Of a DNA stretch of 58,555 bases, positions 24,204 through 33,423 are shown one piece after another. The stretch comes from Ruminococcaceae bacterium UBA2719 (GTDB lineage Bacteria; Bacillota; Clostridia; Oscillospirales; Acutalibacteraceae). How positions within the stretch are numbered: position 1 is the first letter of the stretch; each line of letters starts with the position of its first letter. The notes under the pieces were generated by a model. The model was not told the DNA's origin and did no database searches. It worked only from the letters and a program-made list of their open reading frames with translations. The translations under genes were made by a program, and so were the position numbers. The stretch is taken from the NCBI GenBank assembly GCA_002353935.1, contig DEKP01000043.1:1-58555 (forward strand), in the 5' to 3' direction.

Positions 24204-26417
24204 ATGAAAAAATTAAAAAAACTTTTATGTGTAGCCCTTACCATTTGTATTTTTGCAGCTTGTACAATAAATATAACTCAGGCAGCAACAGTACAAAACG
24301 ATTTGAAAGACCCTGCAGATAATCAAAAAGATTCTGACATCCAGGGCAACACTATTCTTCACTGCTTTGACTGGAGCTACAAAGCTATTACCGACAATCT
24401 TGATAAAATCGCAGAAGCCGGCTACACTGCTGTTCAAACTTCACCGGTTCAAGCGCCTAAGGATTATAGTCCCAATTGGCTGGATACAGATGGTCAGTGG
24501 TGGAAATTGTATCAACCGCTTGACTTTAAGATATCGAACAACACATGGCTCGGTACAAAAGCCCAGTTGACCGCTCTATGTACCGAAGCAAAAAAATATA
24601 ACATCAAAATTGTCGTAGATATCGTAGCCAATCATCTTGCAAACAATGGCACCTCAGGAGGAGGTTATGCAAAAATCAACTCTAATATCGACCCGGATTT
24701 GAAAAACGAAATTTATTTTCACACTTCAACGACCGGTGTAAACGATAACAGCCGATATAACATGACGCAATATCATTTAGGTATGCCTGATCTTAACACG
24801 GGAAATTCCTTAGTACAACAAAAAGCCCTCAATCTTCTTAAAGAATGTATAGACTGCGGTGTGGACGGTTTTCGTTTTGATGCAGCCAAACACATCGAGC
24901 TTCCAACTGATGACAGCAGTTTTGCAAGCCAGTTCTGGCCGGTCGTTATTAACGGGGCGAAAAACTATGCTTCAGAAAAGGGTGTGGATGAACCTTTCTT
25001 CTATGGCGAGATTCTTAACAGCGCCGGAACAAATATTGAAAACTATACACAATATATGGATATTACCGATAACACAGCCTCTAACCGTTCTCTTACTGCC
25101 GCTAAAAACTCCAATGCCAGTAACTTATCAAAAAACAAATATGATCTTGCAAAATCTGCCGATAAAGCCGTATTGTGGGTAGAATCTCACGATACATATA
25201 TGCATAATGAAACAAGCAGTATCTCAGACGCTACCATTATAAAAGCTTGGGCTATAACGGGAGCAAGAGCTGATTCAACTGCCTTGTTCTTTGCCCGCCC
25301 TAACAACGCTATGGGAAAAGCCAGTACAAATACTAACTGGTACTCAAAGCCTATTTCTGAAATCAATAAATTTAAAAAAGAATTTAACGGCCAAAGCGAA
25401 AAGCTTTCTTATTCAGGAAAGGTTGCTTATATAGAACGTGGCACAACAGGAGTATCTATATCAAAATTAAACGGAACCGGAGAAGTCAGCCTTTCTGCTA
25501 AAGCTATGCAAGATGGCATATATACTGATCAAATCACAGGTAACACATTTACAGTATCCGAAGGCGTTATTTCAGGTATGGTAGGCGATACCGGCGTTGC
25601 CGTAGTTTATAATCCATCCCAACCATCAATACCTAAGCCGACTATGACGATATCTAAGCTCGGCGGCAGCTTCAATGATACTATAACAATCACCGCACAG
25701 CTCACAGGCTCTTCTACTTTAGGAGCATATAAAATAGGATCTAACTCAGCCGTTACGTTTACAGACAGCACAAGTTTTACAATTGGTTCAGATATGGATT
25801 ACAATGACACAGTAACAATCGTTTATACCGCAACCGACGGAAATTTGGAAACCAAATATTCATATGAATATCGAAAAGTTAATCCAAATTATAATCCGTT
25901 TACCTTCCCAACAGAGCGCACAGTATATCTATTAGATACCGCCGAGTGGGGAAATGCTAACTGCTACGCCTGGATCAGAAATACCAACACCAGTAATGTC
26001 CCATGGCCCGGGGAGCCGATTGAAAAAGTAGGCGAATATAACGGATATGACGTATATTCATATGAAGTGCCTGAACAATTCAACATGGTTATATTTAATG
26101 ACGGAGCAAACCAAACCCCTGACCTTGCTTTTCGTGAACAATGTTACTATGATAACGGAAATAAAAAGTGGGTAAAGGTTGAAAATCCCTTTTTGATTTT
26201 AGGTGATACAGACTTATCCGGCGAAGTTGAAATTAATGACGTTACTCAAATTCAAAGATCTCTTGTTTATTTAAAAACATTAACTGCTAAACAAACTAGA
26301 GTTTCTGATGTAGACGGAGATGGAGAACTTACTATAAGAGATGCTACATTTATTCAAAGATACCTTGCTCATTTTAAAACAAACTATGATATTGGAAAAC
26401 CAATATCTAATTCCTAA
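24204..26417 (+). CDS. Secreted GH13 alpha-amylase with starch-binding module and dockerin
   Basis: 737 aa. Signal peptide 1-27; GH13 catalytic barrel about 45-400 with Asp226 (GFRFDAAKH), Glu269 (FYGEIL) and Asp330 (VESHDTYMH); C-terminal beta domain; an Ig/starch-binding-like segment (about 478-560). Then a CBM26-like module (about 570-660: TVYLLDTAEWGNANCYAWI). A type I dockerin (about 670-733) follows with two Ca2+-binding repeats, DTDLSGEVEINDVTQIQRSL and DVDGDGELTIRDATFIQRYL. The dockerin implies attachment to a cohesin-bearing scaffoldin, as in amylosomes of R. bromii; no cohesin is encoded here. Monocistronic, with promoter and terminator. The GH13 domain is of the single-barrel alpha-amylase type. 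Confidence 0.95.
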   Translation: MKKLKKLLCVALTICIFAACTINITQAATVQNDLKDPADNQKDSDIQGNTILHCFDWSYKAITDNLDKIAEAGYTAVQTSPVQAPKDYSPNWLDTDGQWWKLYQPLDFKISNNTWLGTKAQLTALCTEAKKYNIKIVVDIVANHLANNGTSGGGYAKINSNIDPDLKNEIYFHTSTTGVNDNSRYNMTQYHLGMPDLNTGNSLVQQKALNLLKECIDCGVDGFRFDAAKHIELPTDDSSFASQFWPVVINGAKNYASEKGVDEPFFYGEILNSAGTNIENYTQYMDITDNTASNRSLTAAKNSNASNLSKNKYDLAKSADKAVLWVESHDTYMHNETSSISDATIIKAWAITGARADSTALFFARPNNAMGKASTNTNWYSKPISEINKFKKEFNGQSEKLSYSGKVAYIERGTTGVSISKLNGTGEVSLSAKAMQDGIYTDQITGNTFTVSEGVISGMVGDTGVAVVYNPSQPSIPKPTMTISKLGGSFNDTITITAQLTGSSTLGAYKIGSNSAVTFTDSTSFTIGSDMDYNDTVTIVYTATDGNLETKYSYEYRKVNPNYNPFTFPTERTVYLLDTAEWGNANCYAWIRNTNTSNVPWPGEPIEKVGEYNGYDVYSYEVPEQFNMVIFNDGANQTPDLAFREQCYYDNGNKKWVKVENPFLILGDTDLSGEVEINDVTQIQRSLVYLKTLTAKQTRVSDVDGDGELTIRDATFIQRYLAHFKTNYDIGKPISNS

Positions 26418-26474
26418 TAAGCTGTTTGATAATATATAACTTTTATCTACAACAGCTTTAAAAAATTTAAATAC

Positions 26475-26510
26475 AAAGCCTCTCAGAAAAACTTTTTGAG
26501 AGGCTTTTAT
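26475..26510 (+). terminator. Terminator of the dockerin amylase gene
   Basis: Perfect 11-bp stem AAAGCCTCTCA/TGAGAGGCTTT (26475-26485 with 26497-26507) with an 11-nt loop and a T-rich end. The rest of 26511-26719 holds no gene; a weak promoter for proB is presumably there. Confidence 0.9.
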
Positions 26511-26719
26511 ATATGTCGTATTGTCTTGACAAACTCTTTATTAATAATATAATGATTACTGAATAAACCTTTATTTAGACTTTTTATTTCTTATACATTA
26601 TAAAGCTTCTCTTGCAAAAAACAAACGAAAAATCTCTACAATACATAAGGCTCAAACTTTTTGCTTCAATACTAATAAAGTTAGTTAAAATATAGTTTTA
26701 ATAAATTTGGAGACATATT

Positions 26720-27526
26720 ATGAAACCTAAAAGAATTGTTGTAAAAGTCGGTACGTCAACACTGACCCACAATTCCGGAAAAATTAATTTATATAATTTT
26801 GAACACCTTGTTCGCACTCTTTCCGATCTTCAGGGCAGGGGTAACGAGATTATCCTTGTTTCTTCCGGGGCTATTGCTGTAGGAGTAGCTGCTATGGGAC
26901 TTAACGAACGTCCATCAAAATTACGCTTAAAACAGGCAACCGCTGCAATTGGTCAGTGCAGAATCATGCATATATATGACAAGATTTTTTCTGAATATAA
27001 CCGCAAAGTAGCGCAAATACTCTTGAATCAGGATGACGTAAACAACGAAAATAGAGTAGAAAATCTCAAAGGCACATTTTCTGCCCTGCTTGATATGGGT
27101 GTCATACCGATAGTAAATGAAAACGACTCGGTATCTGCAGCTGAGATAGAAGCTGAAGACAGCAAGATTTTCGGCGATAATGATTCTTTATCAGCTATAG
27201 TTGCAAAATTATGCGATGCTGATTTGCTGATACTTTTAAGTGACATAGACGGTTTATATGACAGCGATCCTAAAATAAATGAAAACGCTAAATTGCTGTC
27301 CAGAGTAGATAAACTTACTCAGAAAATAATAAATATGGCGGGTTCTGCCGGAACCTGGCGAGGCACAGGCGGAATGATGACAAAGTTGTCCGCGGCTAAA
27401 ATCGCTATGGAAAGCGGATTTGATATGGTTATTACCAACGGTAATAATATGGATAATCTTTATAAAATCATTGAGGGTGAAGATATAGGCACCCGTTTTA
27501 CAGCATATAAGAAAGAGTGTGATTAA
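26720..27526 (+). CDS. proB: Glutamate 5-kinase
   Basis: 268 aa; phosphorylates glutamate in the first step of proline synthesis and is normally feedback-inhibited by proline. The amino-acid kinase fold shows VKVGTSTLT at the N-terminus, SSGAIAVG, the NENDSVS glutamate-binding loop and the GTGGMMTKLSAA nucleotide segment. It ends without the C-terminal PUA domain of E. coli ProB, which is the short form usual in many Clostridia. First gene of proB-proA-proC; its 3' end overlaps the proA start by 8 nt. The ribosome binding site is TTTGGAGA. Confidence 0.97.
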   Translation: MKPKRIVVKVGTSTLTHNSGKINLYNFEHLVRTLSDLQGRGNEIILVSSGAIAVGVAAMGLNERPSKLRLKQATAAIGQCRIMHIYDKIFSEYNRKVAQILLNQDDVNNENRVENLKGTFSALLDMGVIPIVNENDSVSAAEIEAEDSKIFGDNDSLSAIVAKLCDADLLILLSDIDGLYDSDPKINENAKLLSRVDKLTQKIINMAGSAGTWRGTGGMMTKLSAAKIAMESGFDMVITNGNNMDNLYKIIEGEDIGTRFTAYKKECD

Positions 27527-28775
27527 ATTGACCGAACTTGAAAAACAGGGAACCGCGGCTAAAAAGGCTTCTTTATCTCTTGCAACAGCATCAACAAAAT
27601 TAAAAAACGCCGCTCTTAAAGCTATCGCCGATACTCTTATACAAAACAAAGACGAATGGCTGAAAATGAACGCCATTGATGTAAACAACGCAAAAGAAAA
27701 CGGTATGCGCTCTTCCATGGTAGACAGATTAACGCTAAATGAAAAGCGTATAAACGATATTGCAGAAAGCATTTATCAGTTGATCGCTCTTCCCGATCCT
27801 ATCGGAAAAATGGATAACGCAATCAAAAGGCCAAACGGACTTTTGATCGGCAAAAAACGTGTTCCTTTGGGTGTTATTGCTATTATTTATGAAGCCAGAC
27901 CAAACGTTACAGTAGACGCCGCCAGCCTTTGCTTAAAATCAGGCAACGTTTGTATTTTGCGCGGCGGCAAAGAAGCAATAAATTCAAATCTCTGCGCAGT
28001 AAAATTAATGCGTAAAGCAATAAGCTCAGTCGGTTTGCCCGAAGACTGTATTTCAATCGTAGAGAACACCGACAGAGAATCTGCAAACGAGCTCATGCAC
28101 CTGGATAAATATGTAGATGTACTTATTCCCAGAGGCGGAGCCGGTTTGATCAGAGCTGTATCTAAAAATGCAAGTGTTCCGGTAATCAGAACCGGGGAAG
28201 GCGTATGTCATATTTACATTGACAACGACGCAGATCTTGATATGGGCGCAGAAATTTTATACAACGCAAAATGCTCCCGACCGTCTGTATGTAACGCAGT
28301 AGAATGTGTTCTTATAAACGAAAATATAGCCAAGCCGTTTTTAAACAAAGCGACTACTTTACTTAATAAAGATAAAGTCGAACTGCGCTGTGACGAAAAA
28401 GCGTTAGGGCTCGCTGGTTCGCAAGGAATTTTAGCCCAAGACAGCGACTGGGACGCAGAATATGACGATTATATTCTCGCTGTCAAAGTTGTTAAAAACA
28501 TTGACGAAGCAATAGAATTTATAAATATTCACGGCAGCGGTCACTCCGAGTGTATCATAACAAATAATTATAATAAGGCTCAGCATTTCCTTGACGCCGT
28601 AGACGCCGCTGCGGTATATGTTAACGCCTCTACACGCTTTACAGATGGAGGAGAGTTTGGTCTGGGAGCGGAAATTGGCATTTCAACTCAGAAAATGCAC
28701 GCCAGAGGTCCAATGGGTCTTGATGAGATGACCTCATATAAATATGTTATTTACGGCGACGGACAGATAAGATAG
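27519..28775 (+). CDS. proA: Glutamate-5-semialdehyde dehydrogenase
   Basis: 418 aa; NADPH-dependent reduction of glutamyl-5-phosphate to the semialdehyde, second step of proline synthesis. Family signature EARPNVTVDAASLCLKSGN (125-143) and the catalytic Cys258 in RPSVCNA are present. The start is not certain: GTG at 27519 overlaps proB by 8 nt, and TTG at 27528 also has the AAAGAG sequence upstream. Either way translation is coupled to proB. proC follows after a 10-nt spacer. Confidence 0.96.
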   Translation: MIKLTELEKQGTAAKKASLSLATASTKLKNAALKAIADTLIQNKDEWLKMNAIDVNNAKENGMRSSMVDRLTLNEKRINDIAESIYQLIALPDPIGKMDNAIKRPNGLLIGKKRVPLGVIAIIYEARPNVTVDAASLCLKSGNVCILRGGKEAINSNLCAVKLMRKAISSVGLPEDCISIVENTDRESANELMHLDKYVDVLIPRGGAGLIRAVSKNASVPVIRTGEGVCHIYIDNDADLDMGAEILYNAKCSRPSVCNAVECVLINENIAKPFLNKATTLLNKDKVELRCDEKALGLAGSQGILAQDSDWDAEYDDYILAVKVVKNIDEAIEFINIHGSGHSECIITNNYNKAQHFLDAVDAAAVYVNASTRFTDGGEFGLGAEIGISTQKMHARGPMGLDEMTSYKYVIYGDGQIR

Positions 28776-28785
28776 GAGAGTTTTT

Positions 28786-29583
28786 ATGTCTAAATTTGGT
28801 TTTATAGGTGTCGGAAATATGGGATCAGCGCTTGCAAAAGCAGTTTCAAAAAAGGTATCGGCTGAAAATATCCTTTTATCCGACTATTCAAAAGAAAAAG
28901 CTGAAAATTTTGCAAAAGAGATTGGCGCTGTTGCTGCTGACAATCAAACTGTTGCAAAAGAAGCCCGCTATATATTCTTAGGTGTTAAGCCCCAGGTTAT
29001 AAATTCCGTTTTATCCGAGCTTTGCGATACGTTTGCAAAAAGAGACTCTCGTTTTGTAATTGTAACTATGGCTGCAGGCGTCGAAATCTCAAAAATAGAA
29101 GAAGCCTTAAACAAAACATATCCTATCATTAGAATTATGCCTAATACACCGGCATGCATAGGCGAGGGTATGATACTGTATTCTCCAAACAGCGAGGTTC
29201 TTGAAAATGAGAAAAATGAATTTCTTAAAGCAATGAGCCTGTGCGGAAAACTATTGCAATTAGATGAAAAGCTGATTAACGCAGCCACCGCAGTTTCCGG
29301 TTGCGGACCAGCATACGTCGATCTTTTTATTGAAGCTATGTCAGACGCCGCTGTTGCCTGTGGTCTGCCCAGAAATGTTGCGCTTGAGCTTTCAGCGCAA
29401 ACGGTAAAAGGCTCTGCCGCTCTTGTACAAGAGCTCAAAAAAAGTCCGGCAGAATTAAAAGACGCTGTCTGTTCTCCCGCAGGCACAACTATTCAGGGAG
29501 TCAGAGCTTTGGAAGAAGCCGGTTTTCGCGGCGCTGTTATGAACGCTGTCATAGCCGCATATGAAAAAAGCTTTAAGCTGTAA
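28786..29583 (+). CDS. proC: Pyrroline-5-carboxylate reductase
   Basis: 265 aa; NAD(P)H-dependent final step of proline synthesis. N-terminal Rossmann motif GVGNMGSALAKA, the IIRIMPNTPACIGEGM loop and the C-terminal dimer helix region SPAGTTIQGVRALEEAGFR are all canonical. TAGGAGAG precedes the ATG. A strong terminator follows at 29634. Confidence 0.97.
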   Translation: MSKFGFIGVGNMGSALAKAVSKKVSAENILLSDYSKEKAENFAKEIGAVAADNQTVAKEARYIFLGVKPQVINSVLSELCDTFAKRDSRFVIVTMAAGVEISKIEEALNKTYPIIRIMPNTPACIGEGMILYSPNSEVLENEKNEFLKAMSLCGKLLQLDEKLINAATAVSGCGPAYVDLFIEAMSDAAVACGLPRNVALELSAQTVKGSAALVQELKKSPAELKDAVCSPAGTTIQGVRALEEAGFRGAVMNAVIAAYEKSFKL

Positions 29584-29633
29584 AAAGCATAAAATTATTG
29601 ATAGTCTCACAATTATCACCTTCTTATATTCAT

Positions 29634-29684
29634 GCGTAGCCTAAAATACGTTGTTAAATCGTATTTGGCTGCGCTTTTCTTTTA
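29634..29684 (+). terminator. Terminator of proBAC
   Basis: Long stem with outer arms GCGTAGCC/GGCTGCGC (29634-29641 with 29667-29674, one G-T pair) and inner AAATACG/CGTATTT, then CTTTTCTTTT-type tract. Confidence 0.85.
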
Positions 29685-29733
29685 GCATTGTATATTTTTG
29701 CAAAAAATTATATAAAACTAAGGCTTTTTATGC

Positions 29734-29762
29734 TTGCGCTTGAATTCAAAATTTGATATAAT
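29734..29762 (+). promoter_or_regulatory. guaB promoter
   Basis: TTGCGC (29734-29739), 17-nt spacer, TATAAT (29757-29762). Start of guaB is 29 nt further on, after AAGGGGTG. Confidence 0.55.
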
Positions 29763-29790
29763 ATAGTTTAATATATCAAGGGGTGACAAT

Positions 29791-31269
29791 ATGATTAATA
29801 AAAACTTTTCTGAAAAATTTGTCAAAGAAGCGCTTACTTTTGATGATGTTCTTCTTATTCCGGCAGAATCAAATGTTGAGCCCAAAGATGTAGCGGTTGA
29901 TACTTACTTAACTAAAAATATTCATCTTAATACTCCTCTGATGACCGCAGCAATGGATACTGTAACCGAAACCGAAATGGCAATAGCTATCGCCAGAGAA
30001 GGGGGAGTAGGTATTATTCACAAAAACATGTCGATTGAACAACAGGTTGATATGGTAGACCGTGTAAAGCGCAGTGAAAACGGCGTTATAACTAATCCGT
30101 TTTTCCTTTCACCCAACAACACCATAAGAGAAGCGGACAACCTTATGAAAAAATATAAAATATCCGGCGTTCCTATTTGCGTTAACGAAAAGCTTGTAGG
30201 CATTATCACAAACCGCGACTTGAAATTTATGGATGAAAAAGATTTTAACGATCAGATTAACAATGTTATGACTAAAGAAAATCTGATTACTGCGCCGGTT
30301 GGGACAAACCTTTCTCAGGCACAAAAAATCCTTAAATCTCACAAAATAGAAAAGTTGCCCATAGTTGATGAAAACGGAAAACTAAAGGGTCTTATCACTA
30401 TAAAAGATATTGAAAAAACCGTTCAATATCCAAATTCAGCCAGAGATAACAACGGACGTCTTTTATGCGGCGCTGCCATTGGCGCAACGCCGGATGTATT
30501 AGAGCGTGTATCAGAGCTTGTTAAAGCTCAGGTCGATGTTCTTGTTTTGGATTCCGCCCACGGCCATAATGCAAATGTTGTAAACTCTGTCAGAAAAGTT
30601 AAATCTGCTTTTCCAAATATAAATTTAGTTGCAGGAAACATTGCAACCGCTGAAGGCGCAAAAGCGCTTATCGATGCCGGAGCAGACTGTGTAAAGGTCG
30701 GAATCGGTCCCGGTTCTATCTGTACAACCCGTGTTGTTGCAGGTATCGGCGTTCCTCAAATAACCGCTATCTTTGACGCAGCCAACGAGGCAGCTAAGTT
30801 CGGTATTCCTGTTATTGCTGACGGCGGTATAAAGTACTCCGGAGATATTGTAAAAGCCTTGGCTGCCGGCGCTAACGTAGTTATGATTGGATCTCTCGTT
30901 GCCGGATGTAAAGAATCTCCCGGAGATACCGAAATATATCAGGGCAGACAGTTCAAAGTTTATCGCGGTATGGGCTCTTTAGGCGCCATGAGTCACGGTT
31001 CTTCCGACCGTTACTTCCAGTCACAAAACAAAAAGTATGTTCCCGAAGGCGTTGAGGGACGGGTTCCTTATCGCGGCACCCTGCAAGATACCGTTTATCA
31101 GTTAATGGGAGGCGTAAAAGCAGGAATGGGTTACACCGGCTGCGCTACTATAGACTCTCTTCATAATAACGCTAAATTTGTTAAGATTACAGGCGCCGGA
31201 CTCAGAGAAAGTCACCCACACGATATTCAAATCACCAAGGAATCTCCAAACTATTCCGTATCAGGCTAA
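29791..31269 (+). CDS. guaB: IMP dehydrogenase
   Basis: 492 aa; oxidises IMP to XMP with NAD+, the committed step to guanine nucleotides. The barrel is interrupted by paired CBS domains (about 105-215), as in full-length enzymes. The catalytic loop GIGPGSICTTR (Cys311) and the mobile flap (YRGMGSLGAM, then EGVEGRVPYRG) are intact. It is monocistronic, with a promoter 29 nt upstream. No purine riboswitch or PurR-like element was seen in the leader. Confidence 0.98.
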   Translation: MINKNFSEKFVKEALTFDDVLLIPAESNVEPKDVAVDTYLTKNIHLNTPLMTAAMDTVTETEMAIAIAREGGVGIIHKNMSIEQQVDMVDRVKRSENGVITNPFFLSPNNTIREADNLMKKYKISGVPICVNEKLVGIITNRDLKFMDEKDFNDQINNVMTKENLITAPVGTNLSQAQKILKSHKIEKLPIVDENGKLKGLITIKDIEKTVQYPNSARDNNGRLLCGAAIGATPDVLERVSELVKAQVDVLVLDSAHGHNANVVNSVRKVKSAFPNINLVAGNIATAEGAKALIDAGADCVKVGIGPGSICTTRVVAGIGVPQITAIFDAANEAAKFGIPVIADGGIKYSGDIVKALAAGANVVMIGSLVAGCKESPGDTEIYQGRQFKVYRGMGSLGAMSHGSSDRYFQSQNKKYVPEGVEGRVPYRGTLQDTVYQLMGGVKAGMGYTGCATIDSLHNNAKFVKITGAGLRESHPHDIQITKESPNYSVSG

Positions 31270-31385
31270 AAACCGTCTTGCGGTAGGAGGAATAAACTAA
31301 TCCACAGTATCTCTAACAGTATAGCATACGGTCCTTGGAAAGGGACTCTAATAACTACTACTATATAATACAAGGAGAAATAGTT

Positions 31386-31847
31386 ATGTTTGATAAAGTA
31401 TTTGGAGAATTAACCTATGATTATGATTGGAACGGAGAACTTGAGCTTAATTGGTTTGGGGAGGTTATAAAAGTCGATCTTGTCATAAACTGCGAAGAGG
31501 ATGAAAAATTTGATGATCTACAATACCAATCTTTTCAAAAATTTATTGATAATTGGAAGGAAATTGAGAGTTTTCTCTTAGATGAGATACTGTTATATTA
31601 TAATGACCTTCGAGAAGAATTAGGATTTAGCGATGGTAGTGACAAAAACTATCCTGAGGTAACTTCTGTAAAAGAAATCAAAGAAATGATAGAACTTGAC
31701 ATGATAGTAATTCCGTATTCTGATATATATGACGGAAGAAGCGTTACTATGGCTTTTAGTTGTGATTGGGATGCAGAGAATGGCTTAGGAGTTTTATTAG
31801 TTAATGAAAAGATTGAAGAAATTGGGTATCAAGATGTGGCATTTTAA
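31386..31847 (+). CDS. DUF6985-like small acidic protein
   Basis: 153 aa, function unknown. The pattern FGELTYDYDWNGELELNWFG at the start and SVTMAFSCDWDAENGLGVLL near the end resembles the DUF6985 family as I remember it; I could not confirm this. Very acidic and soluble, without signal peptide or helices spanning membranes. The ATG at 31386 follows AAGGAG by 8 nt; an in-frame start at 31335 has no ribosome binding site. It stands alone between guaB and serS. Related small acidic proteins are sometimes found beside toxins as immunity proteins, but no toxin is next to it. Confidence 0.7.
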   Translation: MFDKVFGELTYDYDWNGELELNWFGEVIKVDLVINCEEDEKFDDLQYQSFQKFIDNWKEIESFLLDEILLYYNDLREELGFSDGSDKNYPEVTSVKEIKEMIELDMIVIPYSDIYDGRSVTMAFSCDWDAENGLGVLLVNEKIEEIGYQDVAF

Positions 31848-31973
31848 CAAATTATAAGATGCAGATGATTTCATAACTATACACAGTTAGGTTAATTTAT
31901 GAATTATAAACTTTATTTCTTTTCCGCAGTTTCAAATTTGTATTTGTTCAGTAGACATTATTTAATATAAAAT

Positions 31974-32020
31974 AAAAAATCAGCAGACCCCGCCGCGAGT
32001 AGTAATTTTCGCGGCGGGGT
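31974..32020 (-). terminator. Terminator downstream of serS
   Basis: Perfect stem ACCCCGCCGCGA/TCGCGGCGGGGT (31987-31998 with 32009-32020), 10-nt loop; on the minus strand a TTTTTTATTTT tract follows about 8 nt later. Confidence 0.8.
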
Positions 32021-32032
32021 TATGAGCATAAT

Positions 32033-32073
32033 TAAACCGACTGAAGTTAAAGATTTAATTTCAGCCGGTTTAA
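32033..32073 (-). terminator. Additional hairpin after serS
   Basis: 14-bp stem TTAAACCGACTGAA/TTCAGCCGGTTTAA with one mismatch and a 13-nt loop, between the serS stop and the GC-rich terminator. It may stabilise the 3' end. Confidence 0.5.
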
Positions 32074-32142
32074 TATTTATAGAAATTATTATTGTTTATT
32101 CCCTATATAGACAAAATTTGAGACAGCTTTTTCCGTTATATT

Positions 32143-33423
32143 TTATCCAATTTTTGTCTTTGAACCCATATAAGGCTGTAAGGCTTTTGGAATATTTATC
32201 GTCATATCTTCATTTAAGTTGTTTTCTAAAAATGCTATCAGCATTCTTGGCGGAGCTACAACGGTATTATTTAGAGTATGAGCCAAATATTTTTTGCCGT
32301 CCTTTGCATGAACGCGTATTTTCAGCCTTCTTGCCTGAGCATCTCCCAAATTTGAACAAGAGCCTACTTCAAAATATTTCTTTTGTCTGGGTGACCACGC
32401 TTCAACATCTATACTCTTTACCTTTAAATCTGCCAAATCTCCCGAACAGCACTCCAAAGTGCGCACCGGAATATCTAAAGATCTGAAAAAGTCAACGGTA
32501 TTCTGCCACAATTTGTTAAACCACATCATTGAATCTTCGGGCTTGCATACAACTACCATCTCTTGCTTTTCAAACTGATGAATACGATATATTCCGCGCT
32601 CTTCTATTCCGTGAGCGCCTTTTTCTTTTCTAAAACAGGGCGAATAAGAAGTCAAAGCATACGGCAAATTATCCTCATCATGAATAGTATCAATGAATTT
32701 ACCTATCATTGAATGCTCGGACGTTCCGATAAGATACAAATCTTCATCCTCTATTTTATACATCATGGCGTCCATCTCGGCAAAGCTCATAACACCCGTT
32801 ACAACATTAGATCTTATCATATACGGCGGAATACAATATGTAAAGCCTCTGTCAATCATAAAATCACGCGCATAAGACAGCACCGCGGAATGCAGTCTTG
32901 CTATATCTCCCATTAAATAGTAAAATCCGTTTCCTGCAACCTTTCTTGCAGAGTCCAGATCTATTCCGTTCAATTTTTCAATAATATCCGTATGATACGG
33001 AATTTCAAAATCCGGTACCTTTGGCTCGCCAAAACGCTCCACCTCTACGTTTTCACTGTCGTCTTTTCCTATCGGCACGCTCTTATCAATGATATTGGGT
33101 ATAATCATCATGATATTTTTTATTTTTTCAGACAGCTCTGATTCTTTTTCTTCAAGCTCTTTGAGCTTTTCTCCCTGGTCGCTGACTAGTTTTTTGAGCC
33201 GCTCCGCCTCTTCTTTTTCTCCATGAGCAAAGCAGACGCCTATTTGCTTTGAATATTTGTTTCTGCTTGCACGCAGATCGTCAGCCTCAGCCTTGGTTTT
33301 TCTTGATTCAACATCAAGCTCTATAACTTCATCTACCAACGGAAGTTTTTTGTCCTGAAACTTATTTTTTATGTTTTGCTTAACAATATCCGGGTTTTCT
33401 CTCAAAAATTTAATATCAATCAT
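32143..33423 (-). CDS. serS: Seryl-tRNA synthetase
   Basis: 426 aa class II synthetase that charges tRNA-Ser. An N-terminal antiparallel coiled-coil (about 28-105) contacts the tRNA arm. Class II motif 2 reads FRKEKGAHGIEERGIYRIHQ, and motif 3 lies near the C-terminus (GSCSNLGDAQARRL). ATGA overlap with parB (33420-33423) and GAGGAG upstream indicate coupling to the parA-parB operon. This matches its position near the origin in many Firmicutes. Confidence 0.98.
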   Translation of the reverse strand: MIDIKFLRENPDIVKQNIKNKFQDKKLPLVDEVIELDVESRKTKAEADDLRASRNKYSKQIGVCFAHGEKEEAERLKKLVSDQGEKLKELEEKESELSEKIKNIMMIIPNIIDKSVPIGKDDSENVEVERFGEPKVPDFEIPYHTDIIEKLNGIDLDSARKVAGNGFYYLMGDIARLHSAVLSYARDFMIDRGFTYCIPPYMIRSNVVTGVMSFAEMDAMMYKIEDEDLYLIGTSEHSMIGKFIDTIHDEDNLPYALTSYSPCFRKEKGAHGIEERGIYRIHQFEKQEMVVVCKPEDSMMWFNKLWQNTVDFFRSLDIPVRTLECCSGDLADLKVKSIDVEAWSPRQKKYFEVGSCSNLGDAQARRLKIRVHAKDGKKYLAHTLNNTVVAPPRMLIAFLENNLNEDMTINIPKALQPYMGSKTKIG

